From an uncultured Collinsella sp. (GTDB lineage Bacteria; Actinomycetota; Coriobacteriia; Coriobacteriales; Coriobacteriaceae): a DNA stretch of 5,821 nt. Below, one piece after another: positions 4,677-5,821 of this stretch (position 1 is its first letter; each line of letters begins with the position of its first letter). A program made the position numbers and the translations under genes. The DNA lies in the NCBI GenBank assembly GCA_902495525.1, contig CABUXL010000091.1, forward strand, positions 1 through 5,821, read 5' to 3'. Below the pieces are notes generated by a model. The model saw only the letters and a list, made by a program, of their open reading frames with translations, was not told the DNA's origin and searched no databases.

Positions 4677-5720
4677 ATGTCGTTTGCCAAGTTCTTTAAA
4701 GACGCGCTGCTTCCCGTCGCCGTGTGGACGTGCGGCGTGCTACTGAGCTGCTTTGTGCTGACGGTCGCCGGCGCACCCGTTTCTATCGTGGTCGTGGCGG
4801 TCGGCGTGTCCTATATCTTTGGTATGCTCGGCATCGTGATCGAGTACGCGCGCCGTCGTCGTTTTCTGCGCCAGCTGGAGCGTGCGGCAGAGGAGCTCGA
4901 GAGTCCTGCATGGGTGCAGGAGATGGTGCAATGCCCGACCTATGCCGAGGGCGAGCTCGAGTACGAGGTCTTGCGCCGGGTGGGCAAAGCCGCTTGCGAC
5001 GAGGTTGCCGAAGGCAGGCGTCAGACCGATGACTATCGCGACTATATCGAGAGCTGGGTCCACGAGGCCAAGCTGCCCCTGGCGGCGGCCCATCTGATTT
5101 TGGAAAACCTGGACGGTAGCGAAGATGACCTGTCGCGCGTGGATGACCTGGCACGCGAGCTTGCCCGCGTGGAGCGCTATATCGACCAAGCTCTGTACTA
5201 TGCGCGCTCGGAAGTCGTGGAGCGCGACTACCTGATTCGCCGCTGGGATCTCAAGACCTTGGTGACGGGCGCGATTAAAGCCAACGCGCGCGAGCTTATC
5301 GCGGCGCACGTTGCTCCGGTGTGCGAGAACCTCGACTTTGAGGTCTTTACCGACGAGAAGTGGCTCGAGTTTATCCTGGGCCAGCTCATTCAGAACAGCA
5401 TTAAATATGCGTGTGAGGACGGTGCGAAGATCACGTTTTCGGGCGCGTTGCTGGACGAGGGCCTGGCAAGCGAGCGCATCGAGCTTACCGTCGCCGACAA
5501 TGGCTGCGGCGTGAGCGCGGCCGACCTGCCCCGCGTGTTCGAGAAGGGCTTTACCGGCGACAACGGTCGCACCACCAAGCGCGCAACGGGCATCGGCCTC
5601 TACCTGGTGGCGCGTCTGTGCTCCAAGATGGGCATCGAAGTTACCGCGGCATCCGACTCCGGCAAAGGCTTCGTCGTAACGTTTGCCTTCTCAACCAACA
5701 AGTTCCAATACTTCGAGTAA
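4677..5720 (+). CDS. Intramembrane-sensing (BceS-like) sensor histidine kinase
   Basis: The protein has 347 residues. Two hydrophobic helices (about 11-32 and 35-57) are joined by a turn of only a few residues, so there is no extracellular sensor domain. A basic stretch (RRRRF, 59-63) puts the C-terminus in the cytosol. A dimerisation/phospho-acceptor region follows, with His129 in SWVHEAKLPLAAA, matching the W-V-H-x-x-K-x-P-[IL] form of BceS/GraS kinases. The HATPase domain has the N box QLIQNSIKYA (Asn240), G1 box DNGCG (274-278), F box VFEKGFTG (287-294) and G2 box TGIGLYL (304-310). All catalytic elements are present. AGGGG at 4666-4670, six bases before the ATG, supports the start. Family members usually sense through a BceAB-type ABC transporter, and none is encoded in this window. 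A terminator follows the gene. Confidence 0.94.
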   Translation: MSFAKFFKDALLPVAVWTCGVLLSCFVLTVAGAPVSIVVVAVGVSYIFGMLGIVIEYARRRRFLRQLERAAEELESPAWVQEMVQCPTYAEGELEYEVLRRVGKAACDEVAEGRRQTDDYRDYIESWVHEAKLPLAAAHLILENLDGSEDDLSRVDDLARELARVERYIDQALYYARSEVVERDYLIRRWDLKTLVTGAIKANARELIAAHVAPVCENLDFEVFTDEKWLEFILGQLIQNSIKYACEDGAKITFSGALLDEGLASERIELTVADNGCGVSAADLPRVFEKGFTGDNGRTTKRATGIGLYLVARLCSKMGIEVTAASDSGKGFVVTFAFSTNKFQYFE

Positions 5721-5742
5721 CGCACGCGGCAGACGTCCGCCC

Positions 5743-5776
5743 AAACAAAACGTGCCGCCCCCAACCGGGCGGCACG
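5743..5776 (-). terminator. Intrinsic terminator, best read on the minus strand, possibly bidirectional
   Basis: CGTGCCGCCC (5751-5760) and GGGCGGCACG (5767-5776) form a perfect 10-bp stem with a 6-base loop. On the minus strand the stem is followed at once by TTTTGTTT (complement of 5743-5750), a good T-run. On the plus strand only CCCTCATTT follows. It lies 30 nt after the kinase stop and may also end that operon, but the strand bias suggests a gene coming in from the right on the minus strand. Confidence 0.8.
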
Positions 5777-5821
5777 CCCTCATTTAAAAGACAACACCCA
5801 GAAATAAGGGGGCGAAGGGCC

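Noticed and set aside
5777..5821. End of a minus-strand gene in the last 45 bases
   Set aside because: Two minus-strand frames are open to the edge (stops at 5780-5782 and 5784-5786), each about a dozen codons. There is no way to choose between them or to name a product.

Overview
The window is GC-rich bacterial chromosome with strong G/C third-position preference, tight gene packing and AGGAGG-type ribosome binding sites. The style of the proteins and of the intergenic repeats suggests an actinomycete of the class Coriobacteriia, perhaps a Collinsella relative. That placement is inference from general resemblance, not from a marker gene.

Layout. (1) 1 to about 395: right-hand part of an insertion sequence, probably of the IS110/IS1111 family. 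It holds the last 24 codons of the transposase, then about 300 nt of non-coding, hairpin-rich DNA, then an outward-facing TTGACA close to the likely right end. This is where IS1111-type elements carry their guide (bridge/seek) RNA. (2) 421-1062, minus strand: an intact GNAT-family N-acetyltransferase. (3) 1063-1338: the divergent intergenic region, with a perfect 7-bp inverted repeat before purH. (4) 1339-2946: purH, the bifunctional enzyme for the last two steps of IMP synthesis, ended by a clear intrinsic terminator. (5) 3028-3759: a soluble protein of about 240 residues that I do not recognise. (6) 3760-3995: 236 nt without a gene, holding a REP-like imperfect palindrome, a CTCGAG hairpin, a strong terminator, and a long interrupted inverted repeat just before the next operon. 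(7) 3996-5720: a two-gene operon for an OmpR-family response regulator and a small two-helix histidine kinase of the intramembrane-sensing (BceS-like) type. (8) 5721-5821: a terminator with a T-run on the minus-strand side, implying that the next gene lies on the minus strand. The last 45 bases are too short to call.

The genes do not form one pathway. purH stands alone between its promoter region and its terminator. The two-component pair is self-contained and has no ABC transporter beside it in this window, although transporters are the usual partners of BceRS-like systems. The most promising material for something undescribed is the non-coding right end of the insertion sequence, followed by the unpartnered kinase/regulator pair with its upstream palindrome and the unrecognised 243-residue protein.
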